Position numbers and translations under genes: made by a program | Part shown: positions 34,011 through 42,491 of the stretch, one piece after another | Position numbering within the stretch: the first letter of the stretch is position 1 | Layout of the letters: each line of letters opens with the position of its first letter | Source of the DNA: CAYLLN01 sp964384375 | Lineage (GTDB): Bacteria > Planctomycetota > Planctomycetia > Pirellulales > Pirellulaceae | Direction: 5' to 3' | Assembly (NCBI GenBank): GCA_964384375.1 | Contig: CAYLLN010000015.1 | Coordinates: forward strand, 1-64,000 | Length of the DNA: 64,000 nt | The notes under the pieces: model-generated | Told to the model about the DNA's origin: nothing | Database searches by the model: none | The model's input: the letters and a program-made list of their open reading frames with translations, nothing else

Positions 34011-35177
34011 ATGCGATACACGTTCCAAGCATTGCTAGTTGCCTTCACCTCCCTGACGCTCACCGCGGCGCTCTTCGCCCAAGATCCGCCGGCTGCTGAA
34101 AAACCGGCTGAGAAGCCAGCCGAGCCCCCTGCTGCAGACGCCGACACGCCGCTGGGCAAGTTTCAGGCAGCCGAACGCGAATGGCAGGCCCTCGACAAGC
34201 GGCTGCGCGAGCTGCAGGAGACCTATGCCACCAGCACGTCGCCCGCCGCACGCGTCGAAATCAAGAAGCAGTACCTGGAACTGGTCGAGAAGAGCAACGC
34301 GATGCTGCCCAACCTGCGGACGGCGGCGGAAGCGGCCTATCTTGCAGAGCCGAACAAAAACGCCAATGTCACGCGGCTGCTCGTCGGTATGGTGGCCTAC
34401 GATTTTCGCCGCGACGAGTACGAGTCGGCCCTGAAGCTCGCCAAGCTACTCGACGAGAACAAGTGCGAAGAAGAAGTGCTGTATGCGGTGGCCGGCGTCG
34501 CCGCCTTCAATGCCGACGATTACGAGACGGCCGAAAAGTACCTCACGCGGGCCGACAAAGCGGGCAAGCTCGATCGCCAGGCGAAGGAGATGCTCGCCGA
34601 ACTCCACGCCCAGAAAGAGGCCTGGGCCAAGGAGCAGGAGATTCGCACCAAGGAAGCAGCCGCCGACGAGAAGAATCTGCTTCCGCGAGTGAAGATCGAA
34701 ACGACCAAGGGGCCGATCATCGTCGAACTCTTTGAGAACGAAGCCCCGCAAACCGTCGGCAATTTCATTAGCCTCATTGAGGCGAAGAAGTACGACAACC
34801 TGACCTTCCACCGAGTCCTGCAAGGATTCATGGCGCAGGGTGGCGATCCGCAAGGGGACGGCACCGGCGGGCCGGGATACGAAATCTATTGCGAGTGCTA
34901 CAAGCCGGAGTATCGCCGGCACTTCCGCGGCACGCTGAGCATGGCCCATGCCGGCCGCGACACCGGGGGTTCGCAATTCTTCCTCACCTTCCGGCCCACG
35001 ACGCACCTCAACGGTCGTCACACGGCCTTCGGCCGCGTCGTCGAAGGGATGGACGTGCTGGCCAAGCTGCAGAGGATCGACCCGCAAAACCCGACCGGCG
35101 TCACGCCTGACAAGATTGTGAAGGCCGAGGTTTTGCGCAAGCGAGACCATGCTTACGAGCCGACGAAGGTGAAGTAG
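34011..35177 (+). CDS. secreted cyclophilin-type peptidyl-prolyl isomerase, copy B
   Basis: A 388-residue paralogue of the gene just upstream, with the same layout: signal peptide (QALLVAFTSLTLTAALFAQ), proline-rich linker, helical domain and C-terminal cyclophilin domain from about residue 225. The catalytic blocks TFHRVLQGFMAQGGDPQGDG and GTLSMAHAGRDTGGSQFF are nearly identical to copy A, while the helical part has diverged far more (same pattern, few identities). This points to tandem duplication followed by change in the partner-binding half. Both end in KRDHAYxPxKV. ATG at 34011 directly opens the signal peptide. Confidence 0.92.
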   Translation: MRYTFQALLVAFTSLTLTAALFAQDPPAAEKPAEKPAEPPAADADTPLGKFQAAEREWQALDKRLRELQETYATSTSPAARVEIKKQYLELVEKSNAMLPNLRTAAEAAYLAEPNKNANVTRLLVGMVAYDFRRDEYESALKLAKLLDENKCEEEVLYAVAGVAAFNADDYETAEKYLTRADKAGKLDRQAKEMLAELHAQKEAWAKEQEIRTKEAAADEKNLLPRVKIETTKGPIIVELFENEAPQTVGNFISLIEAKKYDNLTFHRVLQGFMAQGGDPQGDGTGGPGYEIYCECYKPEYRRHFRGTLSMAHAGRDTGGSQFFLTFRPTTHLNGRHTAFGRVVEGMDVLAKLQRIDPQNPTGVTPDKIVKAEVLRKRDHAYEPTKVK

Positions 35178-35562
35178 CGTGAGGTAGGCCTCCCGCCTGT
35201 CAGGCGAACGGGGTTTGAGGCCGGTTGGTTCGAACAATCACGAAAACGCGAAAGAGGAGAAATCGCGAAGCGGAAGGAAATTGCTGGTTTGAGGTCATTT
35301 CAAGCCTGCTCCGACTTTCACGTTTTCTGATTCCCTTCGTGTTTTTCGTGATCTGCGTTTGGCCAGCGATCCACTCTGGGTCTTGGCTTAGAGCAAGTCT
35401 TTGCCCCAACGTGCGGTTCGCCGCTTCTCAGCAAGCCTTGAGAGCCGGGCCACATGCCCGTATGATAGAAGTTGTCCGCGAGTGGCCCGACTCTCCCCGG
35501 GGCACAGTTCGTACACCGCTTCCCTTCCTGCGCGGCGGCTGCGGTCGCGCTCTAACGAGCTG
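35178..35562. repeat. gene-free region with CGTGTTTTTCGTGA-type palindrome
   Basis: About 385 bases. 35179-35208 has a GGCCTCCCGCC palindrome. 35229-35360 holds a long imperfect inverted pair: CAATCACGAAAACGCGAAAGAGGAGAAATCGCG on one side and TTTCACGTTTTCTGATT...CGTGTTTTTCGTGATC on the other. The same words occur at 44233-44330. No gene is supported; the purF promoter should be in the right part. Confidence 0.6.
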
Positions 35563-37158
35563 ATGAGCGAACTCCATCACGAATGCGGCATCGCCGCGGT
35601 CTATCACTTGCCGGGCGAACTGCATCCGCTCTGTCCCGAAGGGGGCGTGGACGAAATCTCCCGCCTCATGCCGCGGATGCTGCTTGACATTCAAAACCGC
35701 GGACAATTGGCCGCGGGGATGACGAGCTTCAATCCGGGCCGTGACCTGCTCCTGGAAACGCACAAGGATGTCGGCAGCGTCACCGAGGTCTTCCGCCTCG
35801 CCCATCGCGGGAAGGCGGAGAGCCTGATGCGGCAATATGCCGGACGGGCGGCGATCGGCCACGTCCGCTATGCCACCTGCGGCTCCGAGGACAAGAGCTA
35901 CGCCCAACCGTTCGAGCGGCACCACCTGGAAAAGCGGAAGTGGTTCGCATTCGGCTTTAACGGGCAGCTCGCGAACTTTCAGGAACTGAAGGACAAGCTC
36001 CTCAGCGAGGCCGATCATCATCTGGCCCGCGAAAACGACACCGAAATCATCATGCACGAGATCAGCCGCGAAATGTCGGGCGACCGGCGTCCGCGGCTGG
36101 TGGATGTGATGCGGGCGGTCAGCCTACGCTTTGACGGGGCGTATAGCCTCGTGCTGCTCAATGCTCAGGGGGACATGCTTGTCGCCCGCGATCCGCTCGG
36201 CATCAAACCGCTCTGCTACGCGAAGGAGGGGAACCTCTTCGCCGCGGCAAGCGAGAGCGTGCCGCTGCTTAATCTCGGCTTCCGGCCGGAAAACATTCAT
36301 TCGCTGCCCCCCGGCGAAGCGATCACGATCACCGGCGGCAAATTCGAGATCGAGCGGTTTGCCGAAACGCGGCCGCCGGCCCACTGCTTCTTTGAGTGGA
36401 TCTATTTCGCCAACGTCGCCAGCACGCTCGACGAGCGGAGCGTCTATCTGACGCGGACAATGCTCGGTGAGGAACTCGCCCGGCTGGAGTTGGCTGAGGG
36501 GCGCGTCCCGCTTGACGAGGATACGATTGTCGTGCCGGTTCCGGACACAAGCAAAGCAGCAGCCGATGCGATGGCCCACCGCCTGGGCGTGCCTTCGCGC
36601 GAGGGGCTCATTCGCAATCGCTATTCCGGCCGCACATTCATCGAAGGTGGCAACCGGATCAAGAAAGCGGAGACGAAATACACGCCGCTGCGCGAGGTGC
36701 TGCAAGGGAAGCGAGTGTTTCTGGTCGAGGATTCGATCGTCCGCAGCACGACGATGCGCGTGCTCCTCAACCGCATTCGTTCGCTCGGCGGAGCCAAAGA
36801 AATCCACGTCCGCGTCGCTTGTCCGCCCATCGTCGCTCCGTGCTTCTATGGCATCGACATGAGCACGGTCGATGAGCTCTTCGCGCCGAAAATGCTCAAA
36901 GGGCGTGAGCTCAATGACGAGGTGCAGGCCGAAATGGCCGCGGCTCTTGGGGCCGATTCGCTCCGCTACCTGCCGGTCGAGTCGATCGCGGCAGCGCTCG
37001 GCAAGCCGAAGCAGGCCCTCTGCCAGGCGTGCATCACCAGTACGTACCCCACGCCGCACGGTCAGAAGCTGTATCAGATTGCCTTGGAAAACGTGGGCAA
37101 AGCCGACTGCACGCACCGGACCTACGAAGTGCAGCACGAGCTGCGGTTTGCCCAGTAA
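35563..37158 (+). CDS. purF: amidophosphoribosyltransferase (PurF)
   Basis: First committed enzyme of purine synthesis: transfers glutamine amide to PRPP. 531 residues. The N-terminal nucleophile domain has MSELHHECGIAAVY; C8 would become residue 1 after removal of a seven-residue propeptide. RGQLAAGM, GHVRYATCG and GFNGQLAN are glutaminase blocks. The PRPP loop is FLVEDSIVRSTTMR. Cysteines expected to hold a 4Fe-4S cluster are present in AHCFFEWIYFA, RVACPPIVAPC and LCQACI, as in the Bacillus-type enzyme. The ATG at 35563 is chosen by homology; no clear ribosome-binding site is seen. No other pur gene is adjacent. Confidence 0.92.
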   Translation: MSELHHECGIAAVYHLPGELHPLCPEGGVDEISRLMPRMLLDIQNRGQLAAGMTSFNPGRDLLLETHKDVGSVTEVFRLAHRGKAESLMRQYAGRAAIGHVRYATCGSEDKSYAQPFERHHLEKRKWFAFGFNGQLANFQELKDKLLSEADHHLARENDTEIIMHEISREMSGDRRPRLVDVMRAVSLRFDGAYSLVLLNAQGDMLVARDPLGIKPLCYAKEGNLFAAASESVPLLNLGFRPENIHSLPPGEAITITGGKFEIERFAETRPPAHCFFEWIYFANVASTLDERSVYLTRTMLGEELARLELAEGRVPLDEDTIVVPVPDTSKAAADAMAHRLGVPSREGLIRNRYSGRTFIEGGNRIKKAETKYTPLREVLQGKRVFLVEDSIVRSTTMRVLLNRIRSLGGAKEIHVRVACPPIVAPCFYGIDMSTVDELFAPKMLKGRELNDEVQAEMAAALGADSLRYLPVESIAAALGKPKQALCQACITSTYPTPHGQKLYQIALENVGKADCTHRTYEVQHELRFAQ

Positions 37159-37186
37159 GTGGCTGTGCGAAGCCGCGTAAACGACA

Positions 37187-37209
37187 ATCCCCACGCCGAG
37201 CGTGGGGAT
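37187..37209. terminator. perfect hairpin between convergent genes
   Basis: ATCCCCACGC, loop CGA, GCGTGGGGAT: a perfect ten-base stem 29 bases after the purF stop. No T-run follows, so it may be a barrier or a repeat instead of a true intrinsic terminator. A second palindrome (GGCAGGCTAGAAGCCTGCC, 37250-37268) lies just after it. Confidence 0.5.
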
Positions 37210-37279
37210 GAAGTTGAGCGTTGTCCCGCCGAGCCAACAGGACGTACATGGCAGGCTAGAAGCCTGCCCCACGGGCTAC

Positions 37280-38920
37280 TTACAGGTTCAAATTCCCGCC
37301 CGTTGCTTGCTTCACGGCTTCGCCGATCAAGCGGAGCAGCCCTTCCTGCACCTCGATTCGCATCGAGCTGCCGCGGGCCGAGCCCTGGCTCGTGATGAGC
37401 ACCTTGTCGTTGCCCGCCTTTTCCAGCGATGCGATCAGGCCGGGGAGCATCGGGTTTTCATCGACCGAGGCCATGAACTTCAAAATCGGGAGGACCGAGA
37501 CGTTAAGCTGCATCGCCGGGACCGGCTTTTCGGCCGATTGAGCCGACTGATCGATCACCTTCTTCAGTAGGCTCTCGGCGTTCTTGCCGGCCGAGATATA
37601 AACCGACTTCGCCCCGATGCCGAGAATGATGTCAAGCTTTTCGCCGAGCAGTTCGCGGGCTTCCGGCTCACGGTCAGGAACGGGGACCGACGCCTTGTGC
37701 AGCGTGACACTGCCGTGCGTGCCGGCGTTGAACTGCACCTTGGGGAAGTCCGGCTCGTTCTTGGCCAGTTCCACGACTTGTTTTACCGCCTTCTCAAAGG
37801 CCGGCCCGTCGGCAACGTAGCCGCCCGCCACGATGCCGATACTCTTGGGCTCGAGCACGAGGGCGAATCCGAGGTCGATCTTGCCGCTCTTGGCGGTTTG
37901 CTGGAAGACGTCGAGCAGCTTGCCGAGCACGTCCTTGGCGACGGTCCGCTGTTCGGGGGTGAGGTTTGGATCGTCGTCGATTTGCTTGCTGAGCTGTTCG
38001 CGGCCGGTCTGGAAGGCGGCTTCGACCTGAGCGATGTCCGACTCGGCCAGCTTGGCCGTCGCATTCATCGTCACCGAGGCTTCCGGCAACAGGACGCCGG
38101 TAAAGGCCGACTTTGACTCGGCATTCAGCGCCATCTGCCGTGCCAGTTCGCTACCTTCCTTGGCCGTGATGTTAAGGTCGATGTGCGTCCGCTTGCCGGC
38201 CGCATCGACCGCCCAGCCGAGCGTGACCTCGTCGGCTTCGTTCATCAGCTGCTCGATCTGCTTGAGCGACGACTTCGCGGTCCGCTCAAGGGCCTCGCGA
38301 TCGACGTTCGCGCCAGGCTGATCCAGACCGCGCTCCAGGCCAAATTTGATTTCGTCCAGAGCCGTCTGCCGCAGTTCCTGCGGGACGTTCTGCACCAGAA
38401 TTTTCACGGCGATGTTGTATTGCTTCGGCAAGTCGCCGAGCAGCTTGAGCGGATCGTCCGGCAGGCCGGTCAAATGGTCGGAGCTTTCGGCAACGAACGC
38501 CCAGCCGTTTTGTTCCTTGATAAAGGCGCTGCGCCCCATGCCGACTTCGAGGATGCCGCCGCCGGCATCGCGAGCTTCGCCCACGTATTCCTTGTGAATT
38601 TCGAGCAGTTGCTTCAGGTCGCTGACGGGCACGAACGCAATGCCGTGGAAGTCGCCGTCCTTGGGAACGATGTACAGCCCAGCGGGCCGCTTCTTATCCA
38701 TGCCAGCGGTCAAGGCGCTGCCGAAGAGGCGGGCCGTTTTCCCCGCGTCTTCCATGCCCGCGATCGACGTGATGTAGCCGATGTCGGCCAGCGTCTCTTC
38801 CACGCTGGCGATCGACACGACGGCGACCGGCTTGAGATCCTGAGCCATTGCCGCCAGCGGGGCGACGAGCGGCGCGAGAGCCGCGAGAGCCACGGCAAGC
38901 GTGGTGCGAAACAACTTCAC
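37280..38920 (-). CDS. secreted protein of unknown function
   Basis: A 546-residue exported protein. The GTG at 38920 has GGAG upstream and opens a signal peptide (FRTTLAVALAALAPLVAPLAAMAQ). The mature protein is alpha/beta in character with no membrane helices and no recognised catalytic motif. Two related halves may exist: both contain a GxxxVxxx..FExAV or LKxLLEI-type pattern, but this is faint. Repeated long helices rich in K, E and Q (AVKQVVELAKNEPDFPK) suggest a structural or binding role. Probably specific to planctomycetes. Converges on purF. Confidence 0.7.
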   Translation of the reverse strand: MKLFRTTLAVALAALAPLVAPLAAMAQDLKPVAVVSIASVEETLADIGYITSIAGMEDAGKTARLFGSALTAGMDKKRPAGLYIVPKDGDFHGIAFVPVSDLKQLLEIHKEYVGEARDAGGGILEVGMGRSAFIKEQNGWAFVAESSDHLTGLPDDPLKLLGDLPKQYNIAVKILVQNVPQELRQTALDEIKFGLERGLDQPGANVDREALERTAKSSLKQIEQLMNEADEVTLGWAVDAAGKRTHIDLNITAKEGSELARQMALNAESKSAFTGVLLPEASVTMNATAKLAESDIAQVEAAFQTGREQLSKQIDDDPNLTPEQRTVAKDVLGKLLDVFQQTAKSGKIDLGFALVLEPKSIGIVAGGYVADGPAFEKAVKQVVELAKNEPDFPKVQFNAGTHGSVTLHKASVPVPDREPEARELLGEKLDIILGIGAKSVYISAGKNAESLLKKVIDQSAQSAEKPVPAMQLNVSVLPILKFMASVDENPMLPGLIASLEKAGNDKVLITSQGSARGSSMRIEVQEGLLRLIGEAVKQATGGNLNL

Positions 38921-39145
38921 GACAGATTCTCCGTAACGAAAGTTGGTGCGGCCTAGCGCAAGAAGCACGGCCGCGTGAGGGGGCAATTCCAAGGACGTGA
39001 CCAATACAACCCGCGAGTGTGTGAGCAGGTTTCAGGCCAAATCGCCGCGAGCAACTTAGCACGGCGGGAGGGATGGGTAAACGAGAGGGCGCGAGCGGAG
39101 ACGAATGAGTAGTTAAAGAGAGGGGGGGCTGACGAGCTGCTAAGC

Positions 39146-39367
39146 CTACCGCTCGCGGTAGATGATTCGCCCCTTGGTCAAATCATAGGGGGAGAGCTCG
39201 ACGTTCACTTTGTCGCCGGGGACGATGCGGATGAAATTTTTGCGCATCTTGCCCGCAACGTGGGCCATCACCTCCGTCCCCGTTTCCAACTGCACGCGGA
39301 ACCGCGTATTGGCCAGGGCCTGGGTGACCGTACCCGCAACAACAAATGCGTCTTCTTTTTGAGCCAT
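39146..39367 (-). CDS. infA: translation initiation factor IF-1
   Basis: S1-fold factor that blocks the ribosomal A site during initiation. 73 residues. VAGTVTQALANTRFRVQLE, HVAGKMRKNFIRIVPGDKVNVELSPYDLTKGRI and the final YRER match the family closely. The gene stands alone rather than in a ribosomal-protein operon and is divergent from rpsR. A promoter candidate lies at 39475-39504. Confidence 0.97.
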   Translation of the reverse strand: MAQKEDAFVVAGTVTQALANTRFRVQLETGTEVMAHVAGKMRKNFIRIVPGDKVNVELSPYDLTKGRIIYRER

Positions 39368-39474
39368 GCACTACTCCGCCCGTTTGCCGGCGGGGAACCG
39401 CGAAGAATTCCCCATTGGACACGCCCGTTCATCCAACCGGCTGTCTCGTCCCTCACCGGCGAATTCATCACAAA

Positions 39475-39504
39475 AATATACCAAAGTCGCTGCGCCGCTG
39501 GCAA
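39475..39504 (-). promoter_or_regulatory. candidate promoter of infA
   Basis: On the minus strand TTGCCA (39504-39499, 5 of 6 to -35), an 18-base spacer, then TATATT (39480-39475, 5 of 6 to -10). This would give a leader of about 100 bases. Confidence 0.5.
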
Positions 39505-39523
39505 GCGGACTCCCTTCTGTACC

Positions 39524-39551
39524 TTGCAAGCTCCCGCCGTTCGCGTACAAT
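39524..39551 (+). promoter_or_regulatory. candidate promoter of rpsR
   Basis: TTGCAA (39524-39529), a 16-base spacer, then TACAAT (39546-39551, 5 of 6 to -10). A start near 39558 leaves a leader of about 53 bases. The two promoters for infA and rpsR are back to back with 19 bases between their -35 boxes. Confidence 0.5.
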
Positions 39552-39610
39552 CCGTGATTCGCCAAAACTTAATTAGCTGTGCCATTTAGTACGCAGGACT
39601 ACGACTGTCT

Positions 39611-39889
39611 ATGTTCAAGCCGTTCAATCGCAAGGATGCCCGCCCGCGCCGCAAGCCGAAGCCGCGAATCAAGATCAAGAAGAAGGACCCGTTGTTTGTT
39701 GACGGCGTCCGTCCCCGGCCGATGTTCGTCGATTACAAGGACATCGAACTGCTCAAGAAAATGATCAATCGCCACGGCCGCATAGTCAGCCGGCGAAAGA
39801 GCGGATGCACGGCGATCAGCCAGCACGCGGTGGCGCAGGCGATCAAGCGGGCCCGCCACATGGCGTTGTTGCCGTACGTCGGCGAGTGA
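39611..39889 (+). CDS. rpsR: 30S ribosomal protein S18
   Basis: Small-subunit protein that pairs with S6. 92 residues; the core VDYKDIELLKKMINRHGRIVSRRKSGCTAISQ and the C-terminal QAIKRARHMALLPY match S18. A basic N-terminal extension of about 18 residues (FKPFNRKDARPRRKPKPRIK) makes it longer than usual. Normally rpsR lies between rpsF and rplI; here it is isolated. A CAAGCG-TCT-CGCTTG palindrome (39905-39919) follows the stop. Confidence 0.95.
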   Translation: MFKPFNRKDARPRRKPKPRIKIKKKDPLFVDGVRPRPMFVDYKDIELLKKMINRHGRIVSRRKSGCTAISQHAVAQAIKRARHMALLPYVGE

Positions 39890-39994
39890 ACCGTTTGTTA
39901 TAAGCAAGCGTCTCGCTTGTCTTTGTTGGTTGCGAATAGCTGACGCCCATGAGCCTTGCTCGTGGGCTTTTTTGTGCCCCTGCCGGAGATTGCG

Positions 39995-40414
39995 ATGTCC
40001 GAACCTTTCCTCACCACCAGGCGAGTCGAATTCTGTCACACCGACGCAGCCGGCATCGCCCACTTCGCGGCTTTCTTCGAGTTCATGGAGCAGGCCGAGC
40101 ACGAGCTGATCCGCAGCCGGGATTTGTCGGTTTTCATGAACGACGACACGGGGATCATTAGTTGGCCGCGCGTGGCCGCCAAGTGTGAGTTTCAGTCGGC
40201 AGCTCGCTTCGAGGACATGCTGGAGATCGAAGTCCGTATTAGCCGCCTGGGCGACAAAAGCATCACCTACGCCTTCCGCTTCTGCCGCGAGGACGTCGAT
40301 ATCGCCCACGGCGAACTCACCGCCGTCTGCTGCCGAATGACCGATCAGTCGCCGCCGCAATCGATCGAGATTCCCGATTGGTTTCGGGCCAAGGTCGCCT
40401 CTCTTGCCGTTTAG
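39995..40414 (+). CDS. hotdog-fold acyl-CoA thioesterase (4HBT family)
   Basis: A 139-residue thioesterase. The N-terminal segment VEFCHTDAAGIAHFAAFFEFMEQAEHE carries the family's catalytic aspartate in the HTDAAGI motif, and FQSAARFEDMLEIEVRISRLGDKSITYAF matches the hotdog sheet. The ATG at 39995 is chosen over 39956 because the extra residues do not fit the fold. Likely hydrolyses short or aromatic acyl-CoA. It starts a same-strand group with the prenyltransferase-repeat protein (13 bases later) and an ABC ATPase. Confidence 0.88.
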   Translation: MSEPFLTTRRVEFCHTDAAGIAHFAAFFEFMEQAEHELIRSRDLSVFMNDDTGIISWPRVAAKCEFQSAARFEDMLEIEVRISRLGDKSITYAFRFCREDVDIAHGELTAVCCRMTDQSPPQSIEIPDWFRAKVASLAV

Positions 40415-40427
40415 TCTCGCGATTTAC

Positions 40428-41354
40428 ATGTCGTATCTCGAAGACTTGACGTTGCGCCTTGCCGCCGGCATTGCCGAACTCCCCGAAGCGACGCGTCGCC
40501 GGCATGGGGAGTATCTGCTCGCCGCGCAGCGAGCGGACGGCGGATTCGCGGGGCGAGAAGGAGGGAGCGACCTCTATTACACCGGCTTTGGCCTGCGGGG
40601 ACTCGCGCTGCTCGGTCACTTGTACGGCGAGCCGGCTGAGCGGGCAGCATCGTTCCTCCGTTCCCGACTCGGCGGACAAGAGTCGATTGTCGATTTCTTT
40701 TCGCTTGTCTATGGAGCCGCACTGCTTGAAACGTCTGCCGGAATCGACCTCTTCGCTCAGGCCGGCCCAGCGTGGCGCGACAACGTTGCCCGGCTTGTAG
40801 AGACATTTCGTCGGACTGACGGCGGCTATGCTAAGGGCCCCGAAGGCAACGCCAGCAGCACCTACCACACGTTTCTGGTGCTCCTCGTGCAAGAGTTGGC
40901 CGCACGCCAGCCGCCCGAGCCGGAGCGGATTGTCGCGTTCCTCGCCTCGCAAGCGGCCGAGGAGGGTGGCTTTCGCGAGATTCGCGCGAGCAAGCGGGCC
41001 GGCACCAATCCCACGGCAGCAGCGATCGCCGCTCTGCGAATACTCGGCGCGCTCGGTGACTCGCATCGTGATGCGACGATCGACTTTCTCACCGATATGC
41101 AGACTGACGAAGGGGGCCTGCGAGCCAACACGCGGATTCCAATCGCCGACTTGCTCAGCACGTTCACCGGCCTGCTGACACTGCAAGATCTTGGTGCTTT
41201 CGAGGAGATTGACCAGGCCGCCCTCGCCCGTTTTGTCCGCAGCTTGGAACGGGAGGAGGGAGGCTTTCACGGGGCCGAGTGGGACCCGGCCCACGATGTT
41301 GAGTACAGCTTTTATGGGCTAGGATGCCTGGGCCTGCTGACGAGCGCCAAGTGA
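40428..41354 (+). CDS. prenyltransferase beta-subunit-like alpha/alpha-barrel protein
   Basis: A 308-residue protein made of prenyltransferase/squalene-cyclase-type repeats (GFAGREGGSDLYYTGFGLRGL, GGYAKGPEGNASSTYHTFLVL, GGFHGAEWDPAHDVEYSFYGL). It resembles the beta subunit of geranylgeranyl transferases. The zinc ligands of those enzymes seem lost: the usual DxC is IADLL, and the final histidine position is YSF. So it is probably a binding protein or a lyase-like fold with another role. The ATG at 40428 is used. It ends three bases before the ABC ATPase reading frame starts. Confidence 0.8.
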   Translation: MSYLEDLTLRLAAGIAELPEATRRRHGEYLLAAQRADGGFAGREGGSDLYYTGFGLRGLALLGHLYGEPAERAASFLRSRLGGQESIVDFFSLVYGAALLETSAGIDLFAQAGPAWRDNVARLVETFRRTDGGYAKGPEGNASSTYHTFLVLLVQELAARQPPEPERIVAFLASQAAEEGGFREIRASKRAGTNPTAAAIAALRILGALGDSHRDATIDFLTDMQTDEGGLRANTRIPIADLLSTFTGLLTLQDLGAFEEIDQAALARFVRSLEREEGGFHGAEWDPAHDVEYSFYGLGCLGLLTSAK

Positions 41355-41372
41355 CAAGTGACCGAAAGCACC

Positions 41373-42050
41373 ATGCCGGACCTCGTTGTCGATCGCGTTA
41401 CGAAGGAATTTCCCACCCGCGGTGAGCCGCTGGTCGTGCTGCGCGAAGCGTCGCTCGCGCTTTCGGCGGGACAAAACGCCGCTATCGTCGGTCCCAGCGG
41501 CAGCGGCAAGAGCACGCTATTGCACATCATCGGCACGCTCGATGCCCCGACCAGCGGCAAGGTCGCTCTGCGCGGCGAAGACCCGTTCGCCTTGAACGAG
41601 CCCGCGCTGGCTCGCTTTCGCAATCGGAACATCGGGTTCGTCTTTCAGGACCATCACCTGTTGCCGCAACTGTCGGTGCTGGAAAACGTCCTGGTGCCGG
41701 CACTAGCCGAAGGCTCACCCGATCGCGCCACGATCGAGCGGGCCAAGGAATTGCTCACTCGCGTCGGCCTGGCCGAACGGGAGCAGCACCGCCCGGCTGA
41801 GCTTTCTGGTGGCGAACGCCAGCGGGCCGGCGTCGCCCGTGCTCTGCTCATGAGGCCCGCGCTGCTGCTCGCCGATGAACCGACCGGCAATCTCGATCGG
41901 AAGAACGCGGCCGCAATTGGCTCACTCCTCATCGAACTGCAGCGGCAAGAGCAAACGATGTTGCTGGTCGTCACGCACAGCCCGGAACTCGCGGCACAGC
42001 TCGAGAGGCGCTATGAGATTGATGACGGGCGGCTGGTGGAGAAGTCGTAG
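41373..42050 (+). CDS. LolD-like ABC transporter ATPase
   Basis: A 225-residue ABC ATPase of the LolD/MacB subfamily. Walker A GPSGSGKSTLL, Q-loop FVFQDHHLLPQL, signature LSGGERQRAGVARAL, Walker B ALLLADEPTGNLD and the H-loop VVTHS are all intact. Such ATPases power lipoprotein release or macrolide-type export with a FtsX-like permease. No permease is nearby; instead it is joined to the prenyltransferase-repeat gene. An in-frame GTG at 41358 is an alternative start that would add five residues. Confidence 0.88.
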   Translation: MPDLVVDRVTKEFPTRGEPLVVLREASLALSAGQNAAIVGPSGSGKSTLLHIIGTLDAPTSGKVALRGEDPFALNEPALARFRNRNIGFVFQDHHLLPQLSVLENVLVPALAEGSPDRATIERAKELLTRVGLAEREQHRPAELSGGERQRAGVARALLMRPALLLADEPTGNLDRKNAAAIGSLLIELQRQEQTMLLVVTHSPELAAQLERRYEIDDGRLVEKS

Positions 42051-42185
42051 CGAGAGCTTTGGCAGGCCGCTCGCAATTATGCGATAACCCGGATGATTTG
42101 AGTTCACCGTTTGCACGCGGCCAGACAGCCATGTAACATTGACCCCGCCCGCCTTGCCTCTCCTCCCACCAACTTCCGCCTGCCG

Positions 42186-42491
42186 ATGCACCCACGTGCT
42201 GAAAATGCCGTCCTGCGCAGTTCGCGCAAAGAAGTCCTGGTCGTGCTCGTGATCTGGACGCTCGCGTGCCTCTTTTCGGTCGGCATTTCGTTTCGGTTCG
42301 GGTATCAGCGTGATCCCGATACGCTGACGTTCGTGCTGGGGATTCCCGACTGGGTGTTTTGGGGCGTTGTCGTGCCGTGGGCGTGCTGTACGCTCGCGTC
42401 GTTTTGGGTGTCGAGCTTTCTGATTGCCGACGAAGACCTGGGCGATGAGCAGCCGGAACTGAAGCTGGACAAGGAGGGGGATGGTGTTTGA
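42186..42491 (+). CDS. small symporter-associated membrane protein (DUF997/YhdT-like)
   Basis: A 101-residue protein with two hydrophobic helices (VLVVLVIWTLACLFSVGISF and VFWGVVVPWACCTLASFWVSSFLI) joined by a loop with FGYQRDPDTLTFVLGIPDWVF. This matches the small partner of pantothenate-type sodium symporters (YhdT). Its stop overlaps the symporter start by 11 bases, so the two are translated together. ATG at 42186; upstream codons lack sense. The acidic C-terminal tail is rich in D and E. Confidence 0.8.
   Translation: MHPRAENAVLRSSRKEVLVVLVIWTLACLFSVGISFRFGYQRDPDTLTFVLGIPDWVFWGVVVPWACCTLASFWVSSFLIADEDLGDEQPELKLDKEGDGV

Noticed and set aside
36124..37272. Minus-strand frame of about 380 codons opposite purF
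   Set aside because: Antisense to a clear PurF gene; no ribosome-binding site or protein features.
37280..37300. GGTTCAAATTCCC word resembling a tRNA T-loop
   Set aside because: It is the coding end of the secreted protein gene; no acceptor stem or anticodon arm can be built around it.
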